This document shows, piece after piece, positions 16,394 through 25,186 of a stretch of DNA of 64,000 nucleotides. Location of the stretch: positions 1,302,001 through 1,366,000 of the forward strand of contig NZ_JAHOPB010000001.1 in assembly GCF_019039055.1 (NCBI RefSeq), in the 5' to 3' direction. The notes beneath the pieces are model-generated. The model was not told the origin of the DNA and did no database searches. It worked only from the letters and a program-made list of their open reading frames with translations. The number at the start of each line of letters is the position of its first letter. Positions within the stretch are counted from its first letter, which is position 1. A program made the translations under genes and the position numbers. This stretch comes from Reyranella humidisoli (GTDB lineage Bacteria > Pseudomonadota > Alphaproteobacteria > Reyranellales > Reyranellaceae).

Positions 16394-17194
16394 TTATTCC
16401 GCCGCGACCTTGCGATTGACGGCGCGGATTACCGCATCGTCTTCCCAGGCATCGATCGGCGTGAAGTCGCGGTGCGCGATGTAGTCCGGCCGCTTGAAGC
16501 GGCGGATCGCGTTGCTGATCGAATTGTAGGTCACGTAGATGATCTGGCGATCCCACGGCGACATGTTGGGGCCGCTGCCATGGACCAGCGTGCCGTGGAA
16601 GAAGATCGCCGAGCCCGGACCGCCCTTGGGCGCGACGATGCCGCCCTGGTCGACGAGCTTGGCGATCGTGTCGTTGTCGATCGTCCAAAGCGGATACGAC
16701 GTGGTGGTGAGGTCGTGCTTGGCCTCAATCGCGCCCTTCTTGTGGCTCCTGGGAATGAACCACAGAGGACCGTTGAACTCGTTCACCTCGTCGATGAAGA
16801 CCGCGAGGTTCATGGCGCGCGCCTCGGGCATGTCGTCGTCGGCCTTCCAGGTGCCGTAGTCCTGGTGCCACTGCCAGACATCGCCGTCGAAGGCGGCCTT
16901 ACCGTTGATCTTGAACTGGTGGATGTAGGTCTTGTCCTTCAGCAACTGCTCGGCCGGCTCCACGAAGCGCGGATGATGGATCAGCGCCTCGAACACCGGA
17001 TGATAGGTGTGGACCGCGAAGGCGGTGCGCACGACGTCGCCGGTCTTCTCGCGGATGTTCTCGGGACGGCGTTGGGCGAAGACCTCGGGCACCGAGGACT
17101 TCAGGATCTTCGTTTCTTCCGGCGAGAAATATTCCGGGAAGAAGAGATAGCCCTCTTCGTCGAATTGCTTCAGCTGCTCAGAGGTGAGCTTCAT
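16394..17194 (-). CDS. Phytanoyl-CoA dioxygenase (PhyH) family Fe(II)/2OG oxygenase
   Basis: A 266-residue PhyH-family oxygenase. The iron ligands are H110 and D112 in WHQDYG and a distal histidine in LVHGSGPN (about 205). The sequence around them (DDDMPEARAMNLAVFIDEV, then NGPLWFIPRSH) closely follows the ectoine hydroxylase subfamily, but no ectoine genes are nearby, so ectoine is not claimed as substrate. A strong AAAGGAGG precedes the ATG. It is the second gene of a gntR-phyH-SAF operon. Confidence 0.88.
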   Translation of the reverse strand: MKLTSEQLKQFDEEGYLFFPEYFSPEETKILKSSVPEVFAQRRPENIREKTGDVVRTAFAVHTYHPVFEALIHHPRFVEPAEQLLKDKTYIHQFKINGKAAFDGDVWQWHQDYGTWKADDDMPEARAMNLAVFIDEVNEFNGPLWFIPRSHKKGAIEAKHDLTTTSYPLWTIDNDTIAKLVDQGGIVAPKGGPGSAIFFHGTLVHGSGPNMSPWDRQIIYVTYNSISNAIRRFKRPDYIAHRDFTPIDAWEDDAVIRAVNRKVAAE

Positions 17195-17242
17195 GGTGGT
17201 TCCTCCTTTGGCTTGTCGTCTTTGCTTGTAGAAGCGCCGTCT

Positions 17243-17914
17243 TCAGGCGGCGCGGGAAATCACGACTTTCAGACGTCCCGTGAGAATGTCGGCCATCTGC
17301 TCGGCATGGCCCCGGCACAGCGCCTCGGCCTCGGCCGCCTGTCCCGCCTCGAGGGCGCGCAGGATGCCTTCGTGCTCGTCCCACACACTGACGCGCAGAT
17401 CCTCTTCGCTCAAGGCGGCCGCCATGACCCGGCGCAGATGCTGCCAGTGCTGCTGCGCGGTCTCGCCGATCACGGGATTGCCCGAGGCTTCATAGACGAA
17501 GAGATGGAAATCGATGTCGGCCTCGATGACCGACGGGATGTAGCCGCTTGCCACGGCACGCCGGCCGACGTCGAGCAGGGCCCGACCGCGCTGCACGAGG
17601 TGGGGCGTGTAGTTCGCGGCGGCGAGCCGGGCGGCGGCGCCGTCGAGGGCGGCGCGGACGACGTAGAGATTGCGCGCCTGCTGCACGTCGAGCGGGGCGA
17701 CGCACACGCCCTTGCGGCCGGCGTCGATCAGGAAGCCCTCGCGCCGCAGCAGCATCATTGCCTGCAGGACCGGCTGGCGGGACACGCCGAACTGCTGGGC
17801 GATCTCCTCCTGGGTGATCCGGGCGCCGGCCTTCAACTCGCCCGAGCAGATCGCCTCCAGGACGGAATCGTGGATACGCTCGGAAAGATCGGGTTCAGGC
17901 TGGATCGGACGCAT
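17243..17914 (-). CDS. GntR family transcriptional regulator (FadR/FCD subfamily)
   Basis: A 223-residue regulator with an N-terminal winged helix (RITQEEIAQQFGVSRQPVLQAM) and a helical FCD ligand-binding domain bearing likely metal-binding residues (D and H in EADIDFHLFVYEASGN, and later histidines). ATG 17914 is preferred because the palindrome and promoter lie directly upstream; a TTG at 17950 coincides with the -35 box. It heads the PhyH operon and presumably represses it until the pathway substrate is present. Confidence 0.92.
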   Translation of the reverse strand: MRPIQPEPDLSERIHDSVLEAICSGELKAGARITQEEIAQQFGVSRQPVLQAMMLLRREGFLIDAGRKGVCVAPLDVQQARNLYVVRAALDGAAARLAAANYTPHLVQRGRALLDVGRRAVASGYIPSVIEADIDFHLFVYEASGNPVIGETAQQHWQHLRRVMAAALSEEDLRVSVWDEHEGILRALEAGQAAEAEALCRGHAEQMADILTGRLKVVISRAA

Positions 17915-17917
17915 GGC

Positions 17918-17950
17918 CTGTATACAGAACACCGAAGGGCCGCGAGTCAA
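17918..17950 (-). promoter_or_regulatory. gntR promoter overlapped by a GntR-type operator palindrome
   Basis: TTGACT (17950-17945) forms a -35 box. CTGTATACAG (17927-17918), a perfect 10-bp palindrome of the GTATAC form used by FadR-subfamily regulators, lies at the expected -10 position. The ATG begins 3 bases after the palindrome, so transcription would start at or very near the start codon. Autorepression is inferred. Confidence 0.6.
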
Positions 17951-17954
17951 CCGC

Positions 17955-18989
17955 CTAGCGAACTTTCAGCCCTTTCGATGCAATAACCTGGAGGCCGCGA
18001 TCGGGATAGTCGGTGATCAGCCCGTCCACGCCCAGGTCGATCAGCCGGGCCATCTCGGCCGGCGCGTTCACCGTCCAGGGAATGACCTTGAGGCCCAGAG
18101 CCTGCGCTTCCTTCACGTTCTCCGCCGTGACGTTGCGCCAGAACGGGGACCATACGGTGCAGCCCGCCTGCCGGGCCAGCCGGGGGACCGAGCCGCCCTG
18201 GGCGGCCAGGTCGAGCCCGCCCAGCCAGGGCGAAGGCTTCCCGCTGGCGCGCTGGACCGTGTCGAAGTTGTTGCTCTCGATGGTCAGGCAGGCCGTGGCG
18301 ATTTCCGGGGCCAGCTTTCGGGCCTCGATCACGGCGCGCCAGTCGAAGGATTGCAGCGTCGTGCGGGCCTCGGCCTTGCCCTTCCGGATGCCATCGACCG
18401 CCAGCTTCGCGAAGGCCGCCGGGTCGAGGGTGAGGTCGGGCTTGGCCGGGTCGATCTTGATCTCGATGTTGAACCGGACCTGGGGCGCGGCCTGCGCGAA
18501 GAACTCGGCGAGGGTCGGGGAGCGCTGGCCGTCGACCGGCTTCTGCTCGGGGAACTGCTGGGCGTACTTGCTGGCCGGGTTCACGCGACCGATGTCGTAG
18601 CGCTTGAGCTCATCCAGGGTCAGCGTGCGGATGGCCGGTCCCGAAGTCGTGAGCCACTGCCCGTCCGGGCCGCGCGTCAGGTCGGGATTGAGCACGGGGT
18701 CGTGGCTGATGACCACGACGCCGTCGCGCGTCACCGCGAGGTCGGTCTCGAGCGTGGTGACGCCGAGATCCTGCGCCACCTTGAAACCCGCCAGCGTGTT
18801 CTCCGGTGCCAGCCCGCGCGCGCCGCGATGGCCCTGCAGGTCGAAGGCCGCCGCGAGGGCGGTGCTAGCCGCCCAGATTGCGCAGGCGAGCGATGCGATC
18901 CGCGATATCGGGATGTGTGGCGAGAAGCGCCGGAGTCTTCGAGGTGAACTGGTTGATCGGGTTGACGATGAAGAGATGCTGCGTGGCAC
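17955..18989 (-). CDS. Exported glycerophosphodiester phosphodiesterase (GDPD)
   Basis: A 344-residue GDPD TIM-barrel enzyme. Catalytic motifs are HRGARGLAPENT, ETDLAVTRDGVVVISHDP and NIEIK; the C-terminal VIPWTVN and DGLITDYPD are also typical. It cleaves glycerophosphodiesters to glycerol-3-phosphate. A hydrophobic signal segment (IASLACAIWAASTALAAA) points to export. The only in-frame ATG is at 18989, giving a long basic N-region containing PRRLRRFS and a 125-base out-of-frame overlap with the protease gene; no ATG, GTG or TTG lies nearer the signal segment. Confidence 0.85.
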   Translation of the reverse strand: MPRSISSSSTRSTSSPRRLRRFSPHIPISRIASLACAIWAASTALAAAFDLQGHRGARGLAPENTLAGFKVAQDLGVTTLETDLAVTRDGVVVISHDPVLNPDLTRGPDGQWLTTSGPAIRTLTLDELKRYDIGRVNPASKYAQQFPEQKPVDGQRSPTLAEFFAQAAPQVRFNIEIKIDPAKPDLTLDPAAFAKLAVDGIRKGKAEARTTLQSFDWRAVIEARKLAPEIATACLTIESNNFDTVQRASGKPSPWLGGLDLAAQGGSVPRLARQAGCTVWSPFWRNVTAENVKEAQALGLKVIPWTVNAPAEMARLIDLGVDGLITDYPDRGLQVIASKGLKVR

Positions 18990-19812
18990 GACTCACTCCG
19001 GGAAAGGGCGCGGCTTTCTCTGCGAGCTTGCCGAGGGCAGAGATGAGACCGTTTGGATTGCGCGTGAACTGCACGGACGTCGCGTCGGCAAGGTACTCGC
19101 GCTGGCGCGACACCGCCATCTGCACCGCCTTGGCCGCGATCGGCGCCAGGATCGCGACCACGAGCAGGACGACGATCAGGATGCTGCCGCCCGAGCTGCC
19201 CTTGCGGTCGCTGCTGCGCATCCGGCCCAGGTTCATCGTGCGCAGGGCCATGTCGCAGACCAGCGCGATCAGGCCGACCGTGACGCCGACCACCACCATG
19301 TAGCGCGTGTCGAGGTTGCGAAGATGCGCCATCTCGTGCGCCACCACGCCCTGCAGCTCGTCGCGATCGAGCGTGTCCAGCAGGCCCCGCGTGACGGCGA
19401 TGGTGCCGCTGCCGACCTTGTTGCCGGTGGCGAAGGCGTTCAGTGCGTCGGTCTCCAGCACCATGACCTTCGGCATCGGCACGCCCGCGGCGATCGAGAT
19501 CTCCTCGACGACGTTGTAGAGCTGCGGCGCGTCCTTCTTCTCGATCTCCTTCGCGCCGGCCATCGACAGCACCATCCTGTCGCCGACCGCCAGCGAGATC
19601 GCGCTCCAGCCGATGCTGGCGGCCGCCATCAGGCCGGCGCCGGCAATGCCGACCTGGCTGACCGCGGGCAGGGAGCCGGAGGACTCGCCTTCGAGCAGCA
19701 CGCCGACCAGATAACCGATCCCGCCCGCCAGCGCGGTGAGGACCGCCAGCAGCACCATCGTGTTGCGGCGGTTCGCCGCCTGTGCGGCGACGAAGTCCGT
19801 GGTGGCGCTCAT
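18865..19812 (-). CDS. M48 family membrane zinc metalloprotease (HtpX-like)
   Basis: A 315-residue membrane protease. Two N-terminal helices precede the zinc site HEMAHL (HExxH), with the third ligand in SRQREYLADA, and two further helices lie between (VVVGVTVGLIALVCDMAL and ILIVVLLVVAILAPIA). The conserved C-terminus HPDIADRIARLRNL confirms the stop. It is 13 bases after a LemA gene, a widespread pairing. The likely role is envelope quality control. Its last 125 bases overlap the GDPD frame. Confidence 0.93.
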   Translation of the reverse strand: MSATTDFVAAQAANRRNTMVLLAVLTALAGGIGYLVGVLLEGESSGSLPAVSQVGIAGAGLMAAASIGWSAISLAVGDRMVLSMAGAKEIEKKDAPQLYNVVEEISIAAGVPMPKVMVLETDALNAFATGNKVGSGTIAVTRGLLDTLDRDELQGVVAHEMAHLRNLDTRYMVVVGVTVGLIALVCDMALRTMNLGRMRSSDRKGSSGGSILIVVLLVVAILAPIAAKAVQMAVSRQREYLADATSVQFTRNPNGLISALGKLAEKAAPFPGVSRATQHLFIVNPINQFTSKTPALLATHPDIADRIARLRNLGG

Positions 19813-19825
19813 GCGCCGCTATCCG

Positions 19826-20380
19826 TCAGCGCAGCGCGACTTTCGGCACTTCGCGCTCGGCCTCCGGCATGTTGAACAGGTCCATCGGCCCGAAGCCCAG
19901 CGACGCCGCGGCCAGCACGGCGGGGAAGCTCTGGCGGCGCGTGTTATAGGTGTTCACCGAGTCGTTGTAGAACTGGCGCGCGAAGGCGATCTTGTTCTCG
20001 GTGGTCGTGAGCTCCTCCTGGAGCTGCATGACATTGTCGTTGGCCTTGAGCTGCGGGTAGTTCTCCATCAGGGCGAGCAGCCCGTGCGTCGCCTGGCTGA
20101 GCGCCGCTTCCGCCGGCCCCGATTGAGCCGGGTTGCCGGCCGCCGCGACCGCGTTGTTGCGCGCCTGGATCACCTTGGTGAGCGTCTCCTGCTCGTAGGC
20201 CATCGCGTCCTTCACCACCTGAACGAGATTGGGAATGAGATCGTGCCGGCGCTTCAGCTGCACGTCGATCTGGCTCCAGGCTGTCTGCGCCTGGTTGCGG
20301 CCGCCGACGAGGCCGTTATAGACGGCGATCAGCCACAGGCCGATGGCGACGACGATGCCGAGGAAGATCCATGAGCTCAT
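19826..20380 (-). CDS. LemA family protein
   Basis: A 184-residue protein with one N-terminal transmembrane helix (IFLGIVVAIGLWLIAVYNGLV, about 4-25) and a long coiled helical domain bearing the family motifs WSQIDVQLKRRHDLIPNLV and YNDSVNTYNTRRQSFP. Function is not established; the partner M48 protease gene follows directly. It is divergent from the NTF2-like gene. Confidence 0.93.
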   Translation of the reverse strand: MSSWIFLGIVVAIGLWLIAVYNGLVGGRNQAQTAWSQIDVQLKRRHDLIPNLVQVVKDAMAYEQETLTKVIQARNNAVAAAGNPAQSGPAEAALSQATHGLLALMENYPQLKANDNVMQLQEELTTTENKIAFARQFYNDSVNTYNTRRQSFPAVLAAASLGFGPMDLFNMPEAEREVPKVALR

Positions 20381-20444
20381 GCCAGTTCTCCTTTGCCGCG
20401 GCCGCCAGTCTAGTCATGATCGTGGCCGCCCGGGAGGAATAACG

Positions 20445-20912
20445 ATGGAAACGTCAGAACTGCTGAAGTCTTTCTGCTCGGCCGTCGAGCGCCGCGACGG
20501 CAAGGCGTTCGCGAGCCTCTTCACCGAGGATGCGGTCTATCACGACGTGTTTTACGGCGATTTCGTGGGCCGCGAGCGGATCGCCGAGATGATCGACGAC
20601 TGGTTTCATCGCACCGCGCACGAGTTCCGCTGGGACATGCACCGGCCGGTGAGCGACGGCAGGATGCTCTACGCCTACTACACGTTCAGCTACGTCTCGA
20701 AGCTGCCCGGCGCAGAAGGCAAGCGCGTCGGCTTCGAGGGTTGTTCGATGATGCAGCTGCGCGATGGCCTGATCCTCGACTATCGCGAGGTGGCCAATGT
20801 CGGGCCTGCCTTCGTCGAACTGGGCTTCGCGCCCGAGCGCACGTCCAAAATCCTCGCCAAGGAGGGCGCGCATCTCAGGTCACAGCCCGAGTGGAAGCGC
20901 CATCTGGCGTAG
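20445..20912 (+). CDS. SnoaL/NTF2-like domain protein
   Basis: A 155-residue protein of the cone-shaped alpha+beta barrel (NTF2-like) fold: LLKSFCSAVERRDGKAFASLF-type N-terminal helices, then FTEDAVYHDVFYGDFVGRE and a beta sheet with GCSMMQLRDGLILDYREV. GGGAGG precedes ATG 20445. Such proteins act as isomerases, hydrolases or ligand-binding proteins; nothing here fixes which. Confidence 0.8.
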   Translation: METSELLKSFCSAVERRDGKAFASLFTEDAVYHDVFYGDFVGRERIAEMIDDWFHRTAHEFRWDMHRPVSDGRMLYAYYTFSYVSKLPGAEGKRVGFEGCSMMQLRDGLILDYREVANVGPAFVELGFAPERTSKILAKEGAHLRSQPEWKRHLA

Positions 20913-20922
20913 GGGCGGACGA

Positions 20923-21912
20923 TCAGCCGTTATAGGCGCGGCTGCCGCGGTCGCGCAGCCACAGGCGGATGAGCAGGCGCTTGCGCTCTGCATCCGGCCA
21001 GTCGCGGAACCCGGTGCGCTTGTGGCCGAGCGCGCGATTATCGATCAGCTGCATCTGGCCGGGCTGAAAGACGAAGCGTGCGGCCATGCCCGGCGCGTTC
21101 AGGATCGCTTCGAAAGCTTCGATCGCGGCGACCCCCTCGGGGTCGAGATCGACGCCGGCCAGGGCATGGCCGTTGGTCACCTGGAAGCGCGACAGCCGGG
21201 CGATCAGGCGGCCGTCCTCGCGCTCCAGCATCGGATGGTGCGTCGTCATGACGTCGCCTGGCGCATGCTCGCGCTGGCGGTCGAAGTAGAACGGCTGGTA
21301 GAGCCTCGGCAGCAGGTCGGGATGCTGCCGGCGCATTTCCTCATGCGCGGCCGCAAAGCTCACGATGCCGCTCACGCCGCCTTCCATCGCCGTGCGCACG
21401 CACAGCAGGCCGACATAGTGCGGCGGGACGAGATTGTAGCTGTTGTCGGTGTGGAAGTTCTGTTCGGCGTTGGTGATGTCGGGACGCACGCCGTTGCCGG
21501 GAGGTTTGCCGAGATCGGTGACGTCGTAGATCGAAGTGCCGTCCCATTTCTGCGCCACCGGGCGGGCGACCAGCGAGGCCAGCAGCCACCACACGGCGCG
21601 CAGGCCATCCTTCGACCAGCGCTCGACGGGCAGGCGATCGACGATGGCGAAGCCCGGCCCGTCATCGAGGCTCTGTTTGACGTCGCGCATGAAGGCGCGC
21701 GACGCGTCGAGCGGGAAATCCTCCGGCCGCAGCAGGAGGAGCGGCACGGGATCGCGATCGAGTGCGGCGACGAGCCGATCGAGTTCGCGCCCGACGTCGC
21801 CGGGGAGCGCGATCCGCCCCGTTTCCGGCGCCAGCGTGTCACCGCGCCAGAGCAGCCGATCGGGCATTGCCTCGCGAGGCAACGGCACGGAAAGGTCGGC
21901 TGCGTCGGCCAC
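20923..21912 (-). CDS. TauD/TfdA family Fe(II)/2OG dioxygenase
   Basis: A 329-residue member of the TauD family. Iron ligands are H154 and D156 in FHTDNSYN and a distal histidine in ALGHKRTGF; arginines in the C-terminal DWPDAERKRLLIRLWLRDR suit 2-oxoglutarate binding. The start is GTG at 21912, with AGGA 9 bases upstream. It begins 7 bases after the dapD stop, so the two are probably one operon although no functional link is obvious. A second protein of the same subgroup is encoded at 47884-48939. Confidence 0.85.
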   Translation of the reverse strand: MADAADLSVPLPREAMPDRLLWRGDTLAPETGRIALPGDVGRELDRLVAALDRDPVPLLLLRPEDFPLDASRAFMRDVKQSLDDGPGFAIVDRLPVERWSKDGLRAVWWLLASLVARPVAQKWDGTSIYDVTDLGKPPGNGVRPDITNAEQNFHTDNSYNLVPPHYVGLLCVRTAMEGGVSGIVSFAAAHEEMRRQHPDLLPRLYQPFYFDRQREHAPGDVMTTHHPMLEREDGRLIARLSRFQVTNGHALAGVDLDPEGVAAIEAFEAILNAPGMAARFVFQPGQMQLIDNRALGHKRTGFRDWPDAERKRLLIRLWLRDRGSRAYNG

Positions 21913-21919
21913 GGTCGTC

Positions 21920-22759
<840 letters not shown>

Positions 22760-22834
22760 CGAAAATCCCTCGAAAAATGCCGCCGGACCATAGCGGCGGG
22801 AGGCCCGGAGTCAATGTTCCGGCTATGCTGCGGC

Positions 22835-23374
22835 ATGGCCTTCAAGATCCCCGAATCGGTGCTGGTTGTGGTCCATACGCCCCGGCTGGACGTGCTCGTG
22901 CTGGAGCGCACGGGGACGGGCCTCTGGCAATCCGTGACCGGCTCGCGGGAGCTGGACGACCCCGACCTTGAGGCAACGGCCCGCCGCGAGTTGCTGGAGG
23001 AGACCGGCCTGGCGGTCGGAACGCTCACCGACTGGCGGCAGACCAACCGCTACGAGATCTGGGCGCAGTGGCGCGGACGCTATGCGCCCGACGTCACCCA
23101 CAATGTCGAGCATGTCTTCGGTTTCCAGGTGCCGGAGCAGACCGTGGCGACGCTCGACCCCGCCGAGCACGTCGCGCAGCTCTGGCTGCCCTGGCAGGAG
23201 GCCATGAAGAAGGTCTTTTCGCCCACCAACCGCGACGCCATCTGGCAGCTCCAGCGGCGGGTGCTGACGAAAGTAAGTAGAAGGATTCCTCGCTGCGCTC
23301 GGAATGACACGGATGTAAGTGCCGATGCAGTTGAGAGTGTCATCCTGAGCGAAGCGAAGGATCCTTCATCATAG
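22835..23374 (+). CDS. nudB: Dihydroneopterin triphosphate diphosphatase (NudB-type Nudix hydrolase), 3' end extended by a repeat
   Basis: A Nudix hydrolase resembling NudB of folate synthesis. WQSVTGS, the Nudix core RELLEETGL, RYAPDVTHNVEHVF and the C-terminal NRDAIWQL are all present; the first half of the Nudix box is atypical, with no glutamate at the usual place. The start MAFKIPESVLVVV at 22835 fits the family. The natural end should be near WQLQRRVL, but the frame continues about 38 more residues through a palindromic repeat, giving tell-tale sequences RCARNDT and ILSEAKDPSS before stopping at 23374. Total 179 residues. The extension probably disturbs little but is an acquired tail. 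Confidence 0.85.
   Translation: MAFKIPESVLVVVHTPRLDVLVLERTGTGLWQSVTGSRELDDPDLEATARRELLEETGLAVGTLTDWRQTNRYEIWAQWRGRYAPDVTHNVEHVFGFQVPEQTVATLDPAEHVAQLWLPWQEAMKKVFSPTNRDAIWQLQRRVLTKVSRRIPRCARNDTDVSADAVESVILSEAKDPSS
23282..23365. repeat. Palindromic repeat, family A, copy 2 (overlaps the nudB 3' end)
   Basis: Inverted 29-base arms at 23282-23310 and 23337-23365 match the arms of copy 1 with several differences and in the opposite arm order. Both arms are translated as the C-terminal tail of the nudB frame. Confidence 0.85.
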
Positions 23375-23414
23375 GCGATTGCCCCCCGCCCGCTCTCGGG
23401 CATAGTGGCTCCGC

Positions 23415-24812
23415 ATGACTGTTCCCCACGTGGCCGCCGCGCCGCCCGTCCGTGAAGCCTCGAAGCTCGGCCAGGTCAGCTGGGCGCTGTTCGACTGGGC
23501 CAACCAGCCGTTCTTCACCATCATCACCACCTTCATCTTCGCGCCCTACTTCGCCAACGTGCTGGTGGGAGATCCGGTGAAGGGCCAGTCGGCCTGGGCA
23601 TTCACCCAGTCGGCCTCGGGCATCCTGATCGCGCTGATGAGCCCGTTCCTCGGCGCCATGGCCGACGCCGGCGGCCGTCGCAAACCCTACATCCTCTTCT
23701 TCCAGCTTCTGCTCGTCGCGGGATGTGCCGGCCTCTGGTTCGCCTATCCCAACCGCTCCGACCTCATCCTGCCGATCAGCTGGGCGGTCATCCTGGCGAC
23801 GATCGGCGCCGAGATGTCCATCGTGTTCAACAATTCCCAGCTGCCCAACATCGTGCGCCCCGAGCGCATGGGCTGGCTGAGCGGCTTCGGCTGGGGGCTG
23901 GGCTATTGCGGCGGCCTCGTCTCGCTGATCGTCGTGCTCGCGGTGTCGATGCCCTCGATGTTCGGCCTTTCGGCGGGCGACGGGCCACTGTTCGGCCTCG
24001 ACGTGCCGAGCCACGAACTGGAGCGCCTGGTGGGTCCGGCCTCGGCGTTGTGGATCGCGATCTTCGTGCTGCCGATGTTCCTGTTCACGCCCGACTCGGC
24101 CGGCGCGCGGCGCCAGCCCCTGCTGGTCGCGGCGCGCGAAGGCGGGCGTTCGCTCCTGGCGACCCTTAAGCGTGTTCCGCGCTTCGGCAACGTGCTGCGC
24201 TATCTCATCGCCTTCATGCTCTACAATGACGGTCTCGCCGCGATCATCGCCTTCGGCGGCGTCTATGCCGCCGCGACCTTCGGCTGGAGCACGGTGACGC
24301 TCGGTATCTTCGGCATCATCCTGACCGTCTTCGCAATTCCCGGCGCGTTTCTGGGCGGCAAGCTCGACGACTGGATCGGCAGTAAGCGCACGGTACAATT
24401 CGCCATCGCCGGCGTGATCCTGGCGACCCTGGGCATCGTCAGCGTTACCGCGACGCATGTTTTCTTCGTGGTGCCTGCCGATCCGATCAGCCCGACGCGC
24501 GGCCTGTTCGGCTCGCTGCAGGAGAAGGTGCTGATGGGCTTCGCGCTGATCCTGGGCTTCTGCATGGGGCCGATGCAGGCGGCCAGCCGCACGATGGTGG
24601 GCCGCATCGCGCCCCCGGGCATGACCGGCGAGTTCTATGGGCTGTTCGCCCTGTCGGGTCGCGCCACGGCCTGGATGGCGCCGTTCGCCATCGGCGTCGT
24701 CACGGCGGCGACGCAGTCCACCCGCATCGGCATGGCCTGCGTCCTGTTCTTCCTGGTGGTAGGCTTCATACTGCTCTGGAAGGTGCGCGAGGAGCGCGCC
24801 ACCCCCGTGTGA
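23415..24812 (+). CDS. MFS transporter, UMF1 (Atg22-like) family
   Basis: A 465-residue membrane protein with about 12 hydrophobic segments. The signature ALFDWANQPFFTIITTF near the N-terminus and SPFLGAMADAGGRRKPY at the first cytoplasmic loop identify the UMF1/Atg22 branch of the major facilitator superfamily. The substrate is unknown; eukaryotic relatives export amino acids from vacuoles. The YdhR-like gene follows 11 bases later and is probably co-transcribed. Confidence 0.9.
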   Translation: MTVPHVAAAPPVREASKLGQVSWALFDWANQPFFTIITTFIFAPYFANVLVGDPVKGQSAWAFTQSASGILIALMSPFLGAMADAGGRRKPYILFFQLLLVAGCAGLWFAYPNRSDLILPISWAVILATIGAEMSIVFNNSQLPNIVRPERMGWLSGFGWGLGYCGGLVSLIVVLAVSMPSMFGLSAGDGPLFGLDVPSHELERLVGPASALWIAIFVLPMFLFTPDSAGARRQPLLVAAREGGRSLLATLKRVPRFGNVLRYLIAFMLYNDGLAAIIAFGGVYAAATFGWSTVTLGIFGIILTVFAIPGAFLGGKLDDWIGSKRTVQFAIAGVILATLGIVSVTATHVFFVVPADPISPTRGLFGSLQEKVLMGFALILGFCMGPMQAASRTMVGRIAPPGMTGEFYGLFALSGRATAWMAPFAIGVVTAATQSTRIGMACVLFFLVVGFILLWKVREERATPV

Positions 24813-24823
24813 AGGAGGACCGC

Positions 24824-25141
24824 ATGATCACCGCTATCGTGAACTTCAAGTTGCCGGCCGACATCGATGCGAAGAAGGCCGCCGAACTCTTCAAGGGCTC
24901 GGCGCCCAAGTATCGCGGCATGAAGGGCCTGATCCGCAAATATTATCTGTTCGACGGCGAGAAGCGGATCGGCGGCGGCGTCTATCTCTGGAAGAGCCGG
25001 GCCGATGCCGAGGCGGTCTATACGCCGCAATGGCAGGCCTACATCGCCGAGCGCTACGGCGCGCCACCCGAGATCCGCTATTTCGAGACGGCTGTCGTCG
25101 TCGACAACGACGCCGACACGATCACCGCCGACGCGGCCTGA
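24824..25141 (+). CDS. YdhR-type putative monooxygenase (dimeric alpha-beta barrel)
   Basis: A 105-residue protein beginning MITAIVNFKLPADIDAKKA with the ferredoxin-like fold of the YdhR family (YRGMKGLIRKYYLFDGEKRIGGGVYLWKS). A strong AAGGAGG lies 5 bases before the ATG. Family function is only proposed (quinol or aromatic monooxygenase). Confidence 0.8.
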   Translation: MITAIVNFKLPADIDAKKAAELFKGSAPKYRGMKGLIRKYYLFDGEKRIGGGVYLWKSRADAEAVYTPQWQAYIAERYGAPPEIRYFETAVVVDNDADTITADAA

Positions 25142-25186
25142 GCGGCACCGCCGACGCCGCCTGAGTGGCATCGGCGGCGCCGGTTC

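Noticed and set aside
14725..16419. A 564-codon plus-strand open frame opposite the SAF-domain dehydrogenase
   Set aside because: It has no recognisable domain and low-complexity composition, and it is antisense to a protein with clear Rossmann and SAF motifs.
16394..17194. Ectoine hydroxylase (ectD)
   Set aside because: The active-site region is similar, but ectABC or ectoine-degradation genes are absent and the neighbours do not fit ectoine metabolism.
23340..24458. A 372-codon minus-strand frame opposite the UMF1 transporter
   Set aside because: Its composition (RQ, ED, HR runs) marks it as a shadow of the transporter gene.
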